From contig QXCR01000210.1 in the NCBI GenBank assembly GCA_004380135.1, positions 1-40,547 on the forward strand: a stretch of 40,547 nt of DNA, written 5' to 3'. The notes below the pieces were generated by a model. That model did not search any database and was not told the origin of the DNA. It saw only the letters and a program-made list of their open reading frames with translations. The translations under genes were made by a program, and so were the position numbers. This stretch comes from Stemphylium vesicarium (taxonomy: Eukaryota; Ascomycota; Dothideomycetes; Pleosporales; Pleosporaceae). Position 1 is the first letter of the stretch, and each line of letters starts with the position of its first letter. Of this stretch, positions 26,170-36,323 are shown piece after piece.

Positions 26170-27882
26170 TTACGCATAGTCTGCATCGACACAACGATAC
26201 GAGGCATTAGACACAACCCCATCCTGATAAACGGACACTAGCGGGTAAGGGCAAAGATCCCTTGACAGCACTGTTCCGTTGACTGGTTGCTTTCCAATTG
26301 CTGGTATGGTGGCTGGAGGGACGCCTTTCTCTACCCATTCGACGAGTTGCTGCAATCCGTAGTTTATGGGTTCCGCCCCGGGGCCACCTGTGCAATGGTG
26401 GACACCTGGCGCAAGGAACAGCTTGTAGTAATCGTCCACGTTGTCGTCCAGCGCGGCTACACGGTCATAGTATTGCGTTGAACCACCGAAAGGAATCAGG
26501 TCGTCTGCGATGCCGTGCCAGCTGAGCAACTTCCCGCCTGCTTCCTTGAGGGCTGTGAGGTCTGCATCGTTGGTGCCGATGAACGATTCCCATTGCTGGT
26601 AGCTGGCATACATGTAACCAGACAGATTTTCAGCATTGATCTTGGAAATATCGAAGGTTTCGTTCTTCTCAATGTAAAGCTGATAGAACTGTGCGCCGAG
26701 TGCCCAAGCGGTCGAGATGGAGCAGTTACCCGAACTGCGGCAGGCCGTAGCCACCGTTGCCTCCAAAGGTGCATCCAGCGAGTATCCTGGGTAGACTTTC
26801 TCTCCCTGGTTGTTGGAGACACCATACCAGGTAGCGTTTGCAACGATTGCTGCCGCTTTAGAGACCAAGTGGGAGCCGCTGTCGCCGCAGCTGGCGGGCT
26901 GACCGACGACGGTAAACGGATCGAAAGAACACAACTCTGGGATGGATATGATGGAGTCTTCGACGCCGTCCAATGCATCACAAGCGTCAATTGCCGCGGC
27001 CGTAATTGCTTCGAACTCGCAGCTGGGAGGGTATTCGCCTAGGGTGTTCATTACAGCTTGAGCATGAAACAAGCTTGCAAAGAGAGCCATGAAGTTCAAT
27101 GCAGGGGCTGCAGCCAGGATACCATCGAATGCTTCTGGATAGCGTTGGGCGAGCATCATGCCCTGCCTACCGCCTTGGGAGCATCCTAACCAACTGTGTT
27201 TAAAGTCAGCCACTGCTTGCTTACGACACGCAATCAAATGCTAACAAAGTCTGGCACTACAATTACGGGGCCATACATACTAGGAGTAAGTGGGAGCTTT
27301 CTCATAGAAGCTCTCCGTGATCATCTTCCCGAATATGGATAGCTCATTCAATGTAACAGAGCCGAAGTCATGCAGAGCAGCCAGATCGACATTGCCCGGG
27401 GAACTGAGTGCCCAAGGAGTACCGGTGACGTAAGTCGCGTTATGGCCACCATCAGTGGAAGCCGCCGCATATCCATCAACGATGGCCGGAAGCAAGAGCT
27501 GGTCAAAGACACCAGCGCGCCAGCCACCGCCTCCCACACCCTGGAAGCGTCCGTTCCACTCCTCCGGCAGCCACACCTGAAGGTTGACCGTATCGTTCTG
27601 TCCCGGATGATTGTAGGTCATCTCTACACGGCAGTAGGAAATGTCATAAGATGAGAAACCAAGAAGCGGCACGAGTTGTTCGGCTGGGATTGGCGAGCCT
27701 GTCGGCGTCCATTGCGTCTTGAGCTCGGCGGTGAAACTCGAGATCGCTGTGCTGGCGAGATAGGGCTGTTGAAGGCTCGAACATGCCAATGCGCGCGTTG
27801 CTGGTGCTGTCAGAAACCTGATATCAAGTCTAATAGGTTACGGTCACACAAGTGGTTTTGACGTACCTAAAGCTGAATGCAT
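26170..27882 (-). CDS. Tannase/feruloyl esterase family protein (three exons)
   Basis: Spliced model: 27882-27867, 27806-27281, 27193-26170, 1,566 nt, 521 aa, normal for PF07519. Intron 2 (27280-27194) has GTATGT, a GCTGAC branch site and ACAG, and splicing restores SYWLGCSQGG across an in-frame TAG. Intron 1 (27866-27807) is tentative; it supplies the ATG and keeps frame, giving a short N terminus MHSALAPATRALA before CSS, so a longer signal peptide exon may exist. The catalytic set is CS-D-HC: Ser about 186 in GCSQGG, Asp about 410 in WHGIADD, His about 445 in HHCTGGPGA, the paired cysteines being the family disulphide. DACDALDGVEDS is the calcium-site region. These enzymes hydrolyse esters of gallic or hydroxycinnamic acids outside the cell; which substrate is not readable. 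No RIP stops: likely functional. Confidence 0.87.
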
Positions 27883-28481
27883 CGTGTACAAGAGAAGGTA
27901 ACGTCCGTACTAAGGATGGGTTGGATGCTTGAAACAGGGGACAACTCGCTCTGATACTTATACAGACATAGGTGACAACAGCGACAGCATCGTTTGTATA
28001 GGGACATGTTTTGGTTAGTTGCATTAAAATTTAGTTCTCTAACGCCATATTCTCTCCTCTTACGTTGTATGGACGACGTAGCAGAGATCGGCGTACACTA
28101 AGGCAAACGAGTGAACGAGCAAACGAGCAAACGAGCAAACGAGCTAGACGGAAAGTAACGCAGAAAGCTGCTTGCTTTTTTCGTCGAATATTGTTGCGCT
28201 TCATGCTAGCTAGTACCTTTGCATAGCCCTTGTTGAATCCAACTACTGCGCTACTGTCGGTATGGCGGATGTTTTGGGTTCCGGCGCTAGACCGGTAAAC
28301 GAGTAAACGAGTACCTTCAGCCTCTTGATCGGCATACTTAGCGTCACTCTACCCGATTAGGCTCTTGGCGCAATCAAGTTTGCCCCCCGCAGCACATCTA
28401 AGCCATACCAGTCCACTCACGAACAACCTCAGGCCTTGCGAGCTTACAAACGTAACTTCATCCATCGAAAAGGGGGGCATC
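27883..28481. promoter_or_regulatory. Shared divergent promoter region of the esterase and the Zn2Cys6 gene
   Basis: About 600 bp between the two start codons, with ordinary base composition and no RIP. It contains two clusters of AACGAG (28106-28144 and 28298-28311). CGG/CCG triplets, the usual half-sites of Zn2Cys6 proteins, occur but form no clear pair that I can single out. No convincing TATA box. Confidence 0.5.
28106..28145. repeat. AACGAG octamer array, five copies at 8-bp spacing
   Basis: AACGAG starts at 28106, 28114, 28122, 28130 and 28138, mostly as AACGAGCA. Two more copies at 28298 and 28306 keep the same 8-bp spacing in the same intergenic region. Either a short tandem expansion or a clustered regulator site. 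Confidence 0.85.
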
Positions 28482-29699
28482 ATGTGCGAACGACGAGAGC
28501 CTGGCCGAATGCCAATAAAACGATACCATAGGAAGTCCCGGGCTGGATGCGACACGTGCAAGCGACGGCGCGTCAAATGTGACGAAGCCACACCAATATG
28601 TAGAGCTTGTGCTCAACGACAGGATCCATGCATCTACCCAAAACCAGCTGTTACGACTGCTAGATCCGGGTACTTGGCAATGACGTCATCAATCACGGCA
28701 ATTTCATCATCACCTTTGCCGAGCACATCCCCATCGTATTCATTAGACGATGCATACTGCGGCCCTTCCTCACGAATGGCCACCTACAATGCCACCCGGA
28801 TGAAAGAAATGCAACTCATGCACCAATGGTCCACAGTCACCTATCGTACTTCTGTTCCTCGCGCTACGGAGGTTTTTCGCGACTTCGCAGTCGATAAAGC
28901 CCTACAACACATTTACCTAATGGACAGTATTCTTGCATTCACGTCTCTACACAGTGCAAGCATAGCATCAAGGGCCAGCGATTCACACGAGCATGTCGCC
29001 GTCGCTCTCCACTACCAGAATCAGAGTATAACCGAGTTCAACAAAAAACAAGCGCCCGTTAGGATCTCGAAAGAAAGCCTCGACCCTATATGGCTTATGA
29101 CTGCTATCCACGCAGTGACCGTACTGGTGGCATCTCTGACACCCGCAACTCCGGGTGAGCAGTTAGAACCGATATCCGGAATCCTAATGCGCATCAGGAA
29201 GTATGCGCTATGCCTGAACGACATGATAGATGAGCACATCGTATGGGCTAATAGTAGCGAATTGAAGAGAATCCTTGATAGCCCCACTACGCTTAGGATC
29301 GAAGAAGGCGGTTCGTTCACAGCGGAGAAGCTGCAGGCGTTGACCGATGCTATACTGTCGAAAATGGATCTTGACGACACTGCCACTCCGCTCTTCCGTA
29401 GTACGTTAGAAAAGCTAGAGAAGGCATATTCTGATAACAATGGGCGCTCGGTCATGTCTTGGTTAGTTATGGTGGAGCCTATCCTCTTTCAGAAAGCTGA
29501 TATGGGGGAAGCGGCGGCTTTAGTGATCTTAGCATGTTGGGGTGCACTTTCTTGTGTGGTAGAGAACATATGGTGGACAAAGTATGCTGGTCGAAGGATT
29601 GTAGAGGAACTGTCGTCCCAGTTGGCTGGTTGCGATAGCCGTTGGGACGAGATTATGCAGTGGTGCTGCGAGCAAGTTGAGATACGTAGTAGGGTTTAG
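28482..29699 (+). CDS. Zn2Cys6 (fungal binuclear cluster) transcription factor
   Basis: 405 aa from the ATG at 28482 (A at -3); a second ATG at 28509 would give 396 aa beginning MPIKRYHRKSRAGC, equally plausible for the family. The zinc cluster has Cys 23, 26, 33, 40, 43 and 50, spacing CX2CX6CX6CX2CX6C, with the basic CKRRRVKCDE that contacts DNA. Ser/Thr-rich linker follows to about residue 95. The rest is helical with Leu/Ala-rich segments, like the 'fungal specific TF domain 2' type (PF11951, as in Upc2-like regulators), with no clear truncation. No intron needed and no RIP stops. It diverges from the tannase-family gene, so control of that esterase is a reasonable guess but unproven. Confidence 0.9.
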   Translation: MCERREPGRMPIKRYHRKSRAGCDTCKRRRVKCDEATPICRACAQRQDPCIYPKPAVTTARSGYLAMTSSITAISSSPLPSTSPSYSLDDAYCGPSSRMATYNATRMKEMQLMHQWSTVTYRTSVPRATEVFRDFAVDKALQHIYLMDSILAFTSLHSASIASRASDSHEHVAVALHYQNQSITEFNKKQAPVRISKESLDPIWLMTAIHAVTVLVASLTPATPGEQLEPISGILMRIRKYALCLNDMIDEHIVWANSSELKRILDSPTTLRIEEGGSFTAEKLQALTDAILSKMDLDDTATPLFRSTLEKLEKAYSDNNGRSVMSWLVMVEPILFQKADMGEAAALVILACWGALSCVVENIWWTKYAGRRIVEELSSQLAGCDSRWDEIMQWCCEQVEIRSRV

Positions 29700-30098
29700 T
29701 GATGTATAACACTGTAGTCCAGAGAGGCCCTTGATAATATGATACGGGCTGCTTCACGCTTAGTGTCTCTTGCAATCGTCTTCTTTAGCTGCACGGTCGA
29801 TGTGGGTCTACTACATGTTTATATATGTTATGTTATGTTTCCATTAAAGTCCTTTTTCAGCCGAAGGCTATGCAGGACTGCGGCGAAGCCGTTCTATATA
29901 GTGTTTATTTACATTGTTTTTCTTTACTGGTGTACAGTTTGGGTGGCGGGTGGCGTAGTCCTGCTATTAGCTAGCTAGTAGCTTCAGCAGGCGCTGGTGC
30001 TGAAGAGCATTCTTGGTACAGGAAGAGATGAAGCAGCGAGCTCTTTAACATAAGAAAGTGGTGATAGTGATAACGTAGGAAATGGATGTGTGTAGTCC
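29700..30098. other. 3' flank of the Zn2Cys6 gene
   Basis: No gene. GCTTCAGCA and TGCTGAAG (29981-30005) form an 8-bp-arm hairpin, possibly part of a 3' end. A 79-codon open frame at 29739-29978 is hydrophobic but has no family features and is likely chance. Confidence 0.4.
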
Positions 30099-30104
30099 TT
30101 TTTT

Positions 30105-33100
30105 TTATGCAGTGACTGCCTGCTCGTTCGTTGTTTGGCCTAGGTGCCACTTTCTTGTTCCAATTCTAGTGCTTGTAATAAAAGCTATAGTAGCTTCTAT
30201 ACCAGCTTTAGTGTGGAGGAGGAGAGGTAGGGTAATTAGCTAGTGTTAGATTGTCTCTTTAAGTTATTCTCTCTCTATTTTGTAGCGTGGGCACTCTAGA
30301 AGGAGGTGTTTTAGTAATTAAACTTTATAGTAGCTATAGAGGTTTAAGTCTCTCTTCTTAAATCTTTTAAGGTATAAGTTAAAGTATCTATGTTGTAGCT
30401 TTATTAAGTAGAAGGCACTTATTATCTCTCTTAGTAGTCCTCTAGGGGTTTTAATCGTTAGAGTTGTAGAGAGTGGGTAGGTCTTGGCGTACGAGGACCT
30501 AGATATTGCTTTCTCTCTGTATGCATTATATTCTTGTCTTTGTTCTGCGGTCTGGATTTTCTGGATCTCTGTGCCTAGGTAGGCGCGGCTTGTCAATTCT
30601 GAGATAACTGGGCCGTCTTTCGCTGCTTTCTTCGCTAGCGCGTCCGCTTTTTCGTTCCCTTTTATATTTGTGTGGCCTGGTGCCCATAGGAGTTGGATAG
30701 TGGCCTTTCTTGTCTGAATTCGTTTTGCTGCTTTGAGGCATCTTAGCAGCCAGTATTGGCCTGGCTCGTCTGATAGGCTTTTTAGCCTATAGATGGCTGC
30801 TTGGTTGTCTGCAAAGATGTTGATTTCTTGGTCTTTTTCGGCCGTTGTAGCAGCGTGTTTAAATGCCTGCGCTATGCCTTCTAGTTCTCCATTGTAGACG
30901 AGTTAGTGTAGTCCAATATTTGTCTTTTTTAAATAGATCTCTTACTAGGCTGCGTTGTAGACTACTAGGCTAACGCCTATCCCTATGCCTTTTTTAATTT
31001 GTAAAGCGTCTAAGTATATTATAATAAAGTTGTCTTTACTTCTACTTTAGACGTATACTGCGTGTGCGATTACTTCTTCTTCTTTTAACTTTTTTAATAT
31101 TAAGACTGTGTAGCTAAGAGTATCCTATAGTTTAAATCTATATAGAATAGTCTTTTTAATATCCTTATTAAGTGTTAGGATGGCGTTTATAATTATTGCT
31201 AGTTGACGGTGTTAGCCTGGTTTCTTCTAGGTGTGCATGTTCGTAGACCTTAGCCTAGCGATGGCTTTTGGAATAGGGTGGGTGCTAGGTAGCTGGGCTA
31301 CTCGAATTGCGTATTTTCGTGTAGCTGTGTTTAATCGAATAGTTGGCGTTGTAAGACCAGATTCAATGCTAGTAGGCAGTGCTGGCGAGGTTCTAAAGGC
31401 ACCTAGGATCTTTCTGCACGCTATGTTGTGTAGAGGCTGTAGCATGTTATTGGCGTAGCTTTGTGCTTTCCAGTATATTGGTGATCCGTAGTCTGCTACG
31501 CTAGTAACACATGCTAGGTAGAGTTGCCTAATTGCTTGTGGTGACAGGCCTCTTTCGCTGTTCGCTAGTCTGTGTAGCCTGTAGAATGCTTGCCAGGCTT
31601 GGTTTACTCTAGTAGCTATATGGCCTTTGAAGGAGAGCCTATAGTCTAGGTATATGCTAAGCCATTTTACGTTGTCTGTTGGAGCCACTATTGTATTGTC
31701 TGGGAGTTGTAGGGTTCTTTCTTTTCTCTCTTTTTTGGTAGTAAAGTGGATAAGTTCTATTTTAGCTATATTAAATAGAATTACTAGTTCCTTGCCACTT
31801 TAAAAGAGCCAAGTTATTTATTATTCTAGTAGTTTAACATTTTTCTTAATTAATAGAGATGAAGTTAAGAGGGATAAGTCGTTAATATAGGATAGGTTAA
31901 CGCTTTATAGTCCTAGGAAGAGGTCTCTAATATAGAGTAAGAAGAAGATAGGAGATACTAGGCTGCCTTGCGGTATACTAGCGATTATCTCGCTAAATTC
32001 TTTAGTCTTATTATTAAACGAGAGCCTTAGCGTTCTATTAGATAGAAAGGATTTTGCCTATGCGATAAGATTAATAGGGAGGCCTAGTTTCTTCATTATT
32101 TATAGAAACTAGTTGTGGGACACGTGGTCGAAAGCTTCTTTCACATCTAGGAAGATAGTAGATGTAATTAGGCCACGTTATTTCTGGTGCTAGATCTGGT
32201 CGACTAGGAGTAGTGCCGCGTCAATTACTAATTTCTTAAGCCTTCCTCCTATTTGCGTTAGGTCTAGGAGGTTGGTGGTTTCTGCTAGGTAGCTAAGCCT
32301 ATTTGCCGTAATTCTTTCAACAATCTTGCCTAGGCAGCTTAGTAGAGTAATTACTCTATATGCTTTCGGGATTAAGTAGTCGGGTTTAGCGGGTTTCTTG
32401 AGTATAGCTCCCGTGGCTTGTTTCTAGCAGGTTGGGTGGTATCCATAGTTAAATAGAAGTGAGTAGGCCTTAAAGAAGATTTCTGGCTGTGCTTTGTACG
32501 CTGCGGTAACAATGTCTTGCGTAATGGCGTCAGGTCCTGGTGTGCTACTTTTAACTTTGCTCGAACAAGCCCGTTCTAGCTCCGTTGTTGACAAAGGTGG
32601 CCACTCCCAGTTGCTTTCTTGGTAGTTGGCAAAGGTAGGTGCCTCTGTAGTTGGTGGTGGTGGAAATAGACCTGTGCGGAGTACTTGGCACTTTCTGCTA
32701 AAGCTAGTTTCCCCTAGTATAGGTGGTGTTCGGTCTACCTTACTATCTCTTGTGTATGCCATGGCCTTGTATATGGATTTTGGGTCCTCTCGCTCTAGGA
32801 AGTCGTTCTAGTGTTTCTTTTTAGCCTCTTTTATAGCACCTAAGTACTTATTTTATGCTAGTAAGAAGTCTCTCTTCTAGATGTACGCGTCTTGTATACT
32901 TGTAGCGTCTAGTCTTTCTTTGTAGATCCGTCTGTAGTGCGTAGTGTCTCTTCTTAGCTTCGTGAGTTCTTTGTTCCACCATGGTTTTGGCTTTGGTCCT
33001 AGCTTAGCTTGTAGGATGGCTTTATTCGCTGCTATTTAGATGACTTGGGTGATTACTTGGCCTATATCCTCTAGCTGCTCTTTTAGCTCGTTGTCCTCCT

Positions 33101-33977
33101 CGAGAAGTAATCGCTTTACGTCTACTTTTCTTAGGTCCCTTAGATCGTCTATTTGCTATAGCGTGCTATTATTCTTAATTGCTATTTCTAGTTCACTTTT
33201 AAATGTAGTCTAGTCTACTTTAGCTGTGTTAAACCTAGATTAGTTAGTAGGATTGTCGACTTAGTTGTTACTCGTTTAGATAGAGAAAAGGATTCTATAG
33301 TGGTTAGATCTAGTTTCTATAGTAATCTGCTAGTCTATTGCTTTGCTCGCTAGATCTAGAGTAACTAGTAAGAGGTCTAGTACTAGCTCTCTAGCTAGAT
33401 GTGGCCTAAAGAAGGTACCTACGCCTAGAGTATTTAGTAGTTCTAGATCCTAGTTTTTAAACTAGTCTATAAACTACTATACTCCTAGGCTAGTCGTTAG
33501 GCTAAAAGGGTCCTATCGCGGGTGGTGCTCGTTGCAGTCTAGTACTAGAACCAAGTATGGTGGAAGTTGAGTTCCTAGTAGGACTCGTAGGATTGTTTTT
33601 GTGCCTTCTGCGTTAGTTTAGTTGTACACGTTAATGAGATTAATTTGGTAATTATCTCTCTTAATAACTATAGCTATTGCGTCTGGATCTTTTTGGAAGT
33701 TTTCTAGCAGATATGCCTCTGCCGCTAGTGTCCTAGATATGTAGAACATAACTCGGGGACGGATGTGTGGGTCTGCTGTTGGCCACATTTGGAAGAAAGT
33801 TTGGTGGATTGTTGATCTTGCTTGTGCGTAGTTGTCGTTATTGGAAGTAGGTGCTAGCCATGGCTCTTGCACAGCAATTATGTTGGCTTGTAGTTCTACT
33901 GCTAGTTGTAGCGTAGACTCCGTTGCTGTTATGCTCTTGTTTAGGTTCACCTGTAAGATCCTTAGGTTTTCTGACAT
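30105..33977 (-). pseudogene. LINE ORF2: endonuclease, RT, RNase H, with in-frame stops
   Basis: ATG at 33977 directly after the ORF1 stop; 1,290 codons to a TAA at 30107-30105 that abuts the A-tail. The endonuclease begins LRILQVNLNKS and has AVQEPW (33860s) and LINVYN, the APE-type motifs. RT at about 32800-31690: SSTPGPDAITQ, IPQGSLVSP, then YINDLSLL where YxDD is expected (Asp to Asn by G-to-A). RNase H (31000-30600): GELEGIAQAF, FADNQAA and NEKADALAK hold the acidic residues. C-terminal box HLLLECPRY at about 30280. All open stretches (119, 112, 153 and 92 codons) share one frame, so decay was by point mutation alone. ORF2 nicks the target and copies its RNA in place. Confidence 0.85.
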
Positions 33978-35483
33978 TTATAGTGCTGTAGTACTGTCTC
34001 TGTTTACTAGTGCTTTAAATGTCTCGCACTGTTTGCTGTTTACAAAGTGGGGTTCTTAGTAATTATGGCACTTTGGGAGTGTATAGTTGTATGGCTTTCC
34101 TTTAGCGTTGCACACTAAGCATTTGTAAGTTATAGTTAGGTGGTCCTAGGCGCATAGGTTGCAGATTGGTTAGTTTCGGCACCTCGCTTCGTTGTGGCCA
34201 AAGGATTGGCATTTAGAGCATTGTGTTGTTGCTATTATTGCTTAAAACTTTTCTATCTGGAGTGTTTGGCCAAGGATTGTAACTCTAGTGCCTAGTATAG
34301 CTGCCTCTTCTGCTGACCTAAAGGCGATAACAACAGAGCTGTTTTTCTTGGATTGCCAGTCTCTTGTGAGCTAGTATGGATTGCCGACTATTTTGATTCC
34401 TTTATTGTATGCGGGAATCTCGCTGTGGAGTATTTCTAGCGTGCTAGATCCTTCGAAGTTAGTAGGCACGTTATATACTATTATCTTTGTCTAAGATTCT
34501 AGTAGTTAAGCGTTTTTAAGCTTAAATAACTAGTGCCAAATATGCTTGTATTGGAGTAGAAACTCTCCTGAGTATTTGGCTGTGGTTGTAAGGATGATGT
34601 TGTTGCGTCGGCTAGTAGAAACTTCTTGGACAACTAGATTGTTGATTTCTGCTTATATAAATGCTTTGTTTATCTTGTCTCGTATTTGTAGTGGCGTGGA
34701 TTCGTCTAGTTGCTCTAGGGTTAGCACTACTTGGTAGTAGCTCCTTGGTTTCTTGCTGCTTTTTTTCCTTGTTGGTACTTTGTTCCAATTGCCGTTGTTG
34801 TTTTGTGCTGCGATGTTGGCGTAAGTTGGGCTACTTGGCTGATTGCTTGGCAGGTTGCTTGGCAGGTTGCCTAGCTGGTTGCCTGGCTGGCCGTCTGGAG
34901 TCTCCTGGGATGGTTGGGTGAGTTGGTTGTTATTTGGTGTTGTTGTTGCGTCTTTTACGGCTCTCTTAAGTGTTCTAGTAGCTTGCTATGAGGCGTTTGT
35001 GAGTATAGCTGTGTGGTAGGCTAGCTAAGCTAATAGCTTGTCTATAATAAGGTTCGTAACTTTGCCTTTCTTAGTATAGTCTCTAAAGACGTCTAGTAGC
35101 TCTAGCAGCTTATTCTAAGATGTCTGCGTCGTTGCCATTATTATTACTTATAGGATTAGGTCCCTAGCCTAGTAGATTGCCTAGTCTGCGTCCTTTGCAA
35201 TTAGTTTATATTTAGTTGTAGTTAGGAATATAGCCCTCTCTCGTTGTTCTATTTTAGGAGAGAATTAGGCTATTCTTTTATTTAGCTTAAGGAGCGTTAG
35301 TAAGTCGAATATACTCTTCTAGGTGTTTTATTCTACTAGCGTTGTTAGGTAGTTAGTTTCTATTGCCTCGTTTAGTTATATGTTTAGATCTCTTTTATTG
35401 TCGCTAGCTAGATCCTCGTTGCTTATTATTCTTAGTAGGTAGTTTGGTGTCTGTACCTCTATCGTGTCGCTGTCTGGTGGCAT
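33978..35483 (-). pseudogene. LINE ORF1 (gag-like, CCHC) with in-frame stops
   Basis: ATG at 35483 opens MPPDSDTIEVQTPNYLLRI. About 502 codons in one frame to the TAA at 33980-33978. Near the end three Cys/His boxes lie in order: CSKCQSFGHNEARC (34219 down), CNLCA.DH and CLVCNAKG. They are nucleic-acid-binding knuckles typical of ORF1 in this clade. Stops are TAG/TAA, with RIP strongest in the first half. No net frameshift: start, knuckles and stop are in phase. Confidence 0.7.
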
Positions 35484-35742
35484 CTCGTTGTTTTCGTGTT
35501 GCTTATTTAGCTAGGTGGCTTGTGCGGTAGGTGGTCTGTGCTTTTGATTTTTTTCTGTTTCTGAAACGTGTACCGCTTGCTGTACGCGCTGTTATCTCGA
35601 CAGCGCGCTGGCTGCACGGCTGCGCGATAGCTGCAATGGATTTCTCTCGGTGGATTTACTCGATTTCAGGCGAAACTTGACTGGTTCCGGAAAATCAAAG
35701 TTTTGTGTGTGTGTGGGGGCGTACTACATGTTTAAATCGTTC

Positions 35743-35975
35743 TGTAAGGGGCAGTTATGGGCAATAGTATTTGCTTCACACTGCAAGAGAATAGTGGAGG
35801 ATGGCTCTGTATTATTACACTAGGTGGGGTGGTAGTAAGGGAAAATAATTCTTGTCTGTCTTCCCCTACGCAAAGCGCAGGTTAAAAGCAGGCACCTTAG
35901 CTAAGGCGCAAGTGCAAGAAGCAAACATGTTAGAACTAAATCCTTCTAACTGCAGGCCTTTGGCCTAGGTGTTAC
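35743..35975 (-). repeat. LTR of the truncated Gypsy copy
   Basis: About 233 bp, TGT...ACA on both strands. It keeps CpA at sites where the nested copy's right LTR reads TpA, so it serves as an unmutated reference. Confidence 0.85.
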
Positions 35976-36145
35976 AGAGTCTCCCCCTCTAGGCTAGCGT
36001 CCTTAACAGTCCTAGCCTTAATAAAAACCTAAAACCCCTTAAGGGGAGAAATAGGAAAAGAGTGTCTAGATACTATCTATTTGTCGTGCGTCGCACGTGC
36101 GCTGCAGCGGTGCGCCGCCGCTATAACCACTATTACGCTTAACGT
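35743..36145 (-). mobile_element. Truncated, inverted copy of the inner Gypsy: 3' LTR plus about 170 bp
   Basis: 35743-35975 is the reverse complement of the 232-bp LTR type of the nested element (TGTAAGGGGCAG...GTGTTACA on the plus strand). 35976-36145 matches the 170 bp before that element's right LTR, including CTTAAGGGGAGAAATAGG and the GC-rich GTGCGTCGCACGTGCGC block. Homology stops at about 36145. Only mildly RIP-mutated, unlike the full copy. Confidence 0.85.
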
Positions 36146-36323
36146 GGTTCACAAGCGAGTGGCCACCCTACAGTCCGTGCGCGCGTAATGCCCATGTTCG
36201 CGTGCCGCCCGCCCTATCAGTATTTTGGACGATAGAAAAATTAAGCTGTAGAGCCACGTACAAAAGCGATTATCGCGAGAAAACTTAGTGCATTAATTTG
36301 TAGACTATTGCGCTTCATTTAAG
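36146..36323. other. Spacer between truncated Gypsy and unrecognised gene
   Basis: Ordinary composition, nothing recognised. It would be the 3' flank of the minus-strand gene that ends at 36324. Confidence 0.35.

Larger units (their letters stand above)
30099..35742 (-). mobile_element. Tad-like LINE (non-LTR retrotransposon), stop-riddled
   Basis: Minus-strand element with a gag-like ORF1 carrying CCHC boxes and an ORF2 with endonuclease, reverse transcriptase, RNase H and a C-terminal Cys/His box, the layout of the fungal Tad1 clade. Its 3' end is a run of eight T on the plus strand (30099-30106), an A-tail. The 5' UTR reaches to about 35742, where an LTR begins, so the 5' border is approximate. 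RIP affects it in patches. It inserted about 400 bp beyond the Zn2Cys6 gene. Confidence 0.85.

Noticed and set aside
28365..28481. N-terminal extension of the Zn2Cys6 protein from 28365
   Set aside because: That position is TTG, not ATG; the first ATG in frame is 28482.
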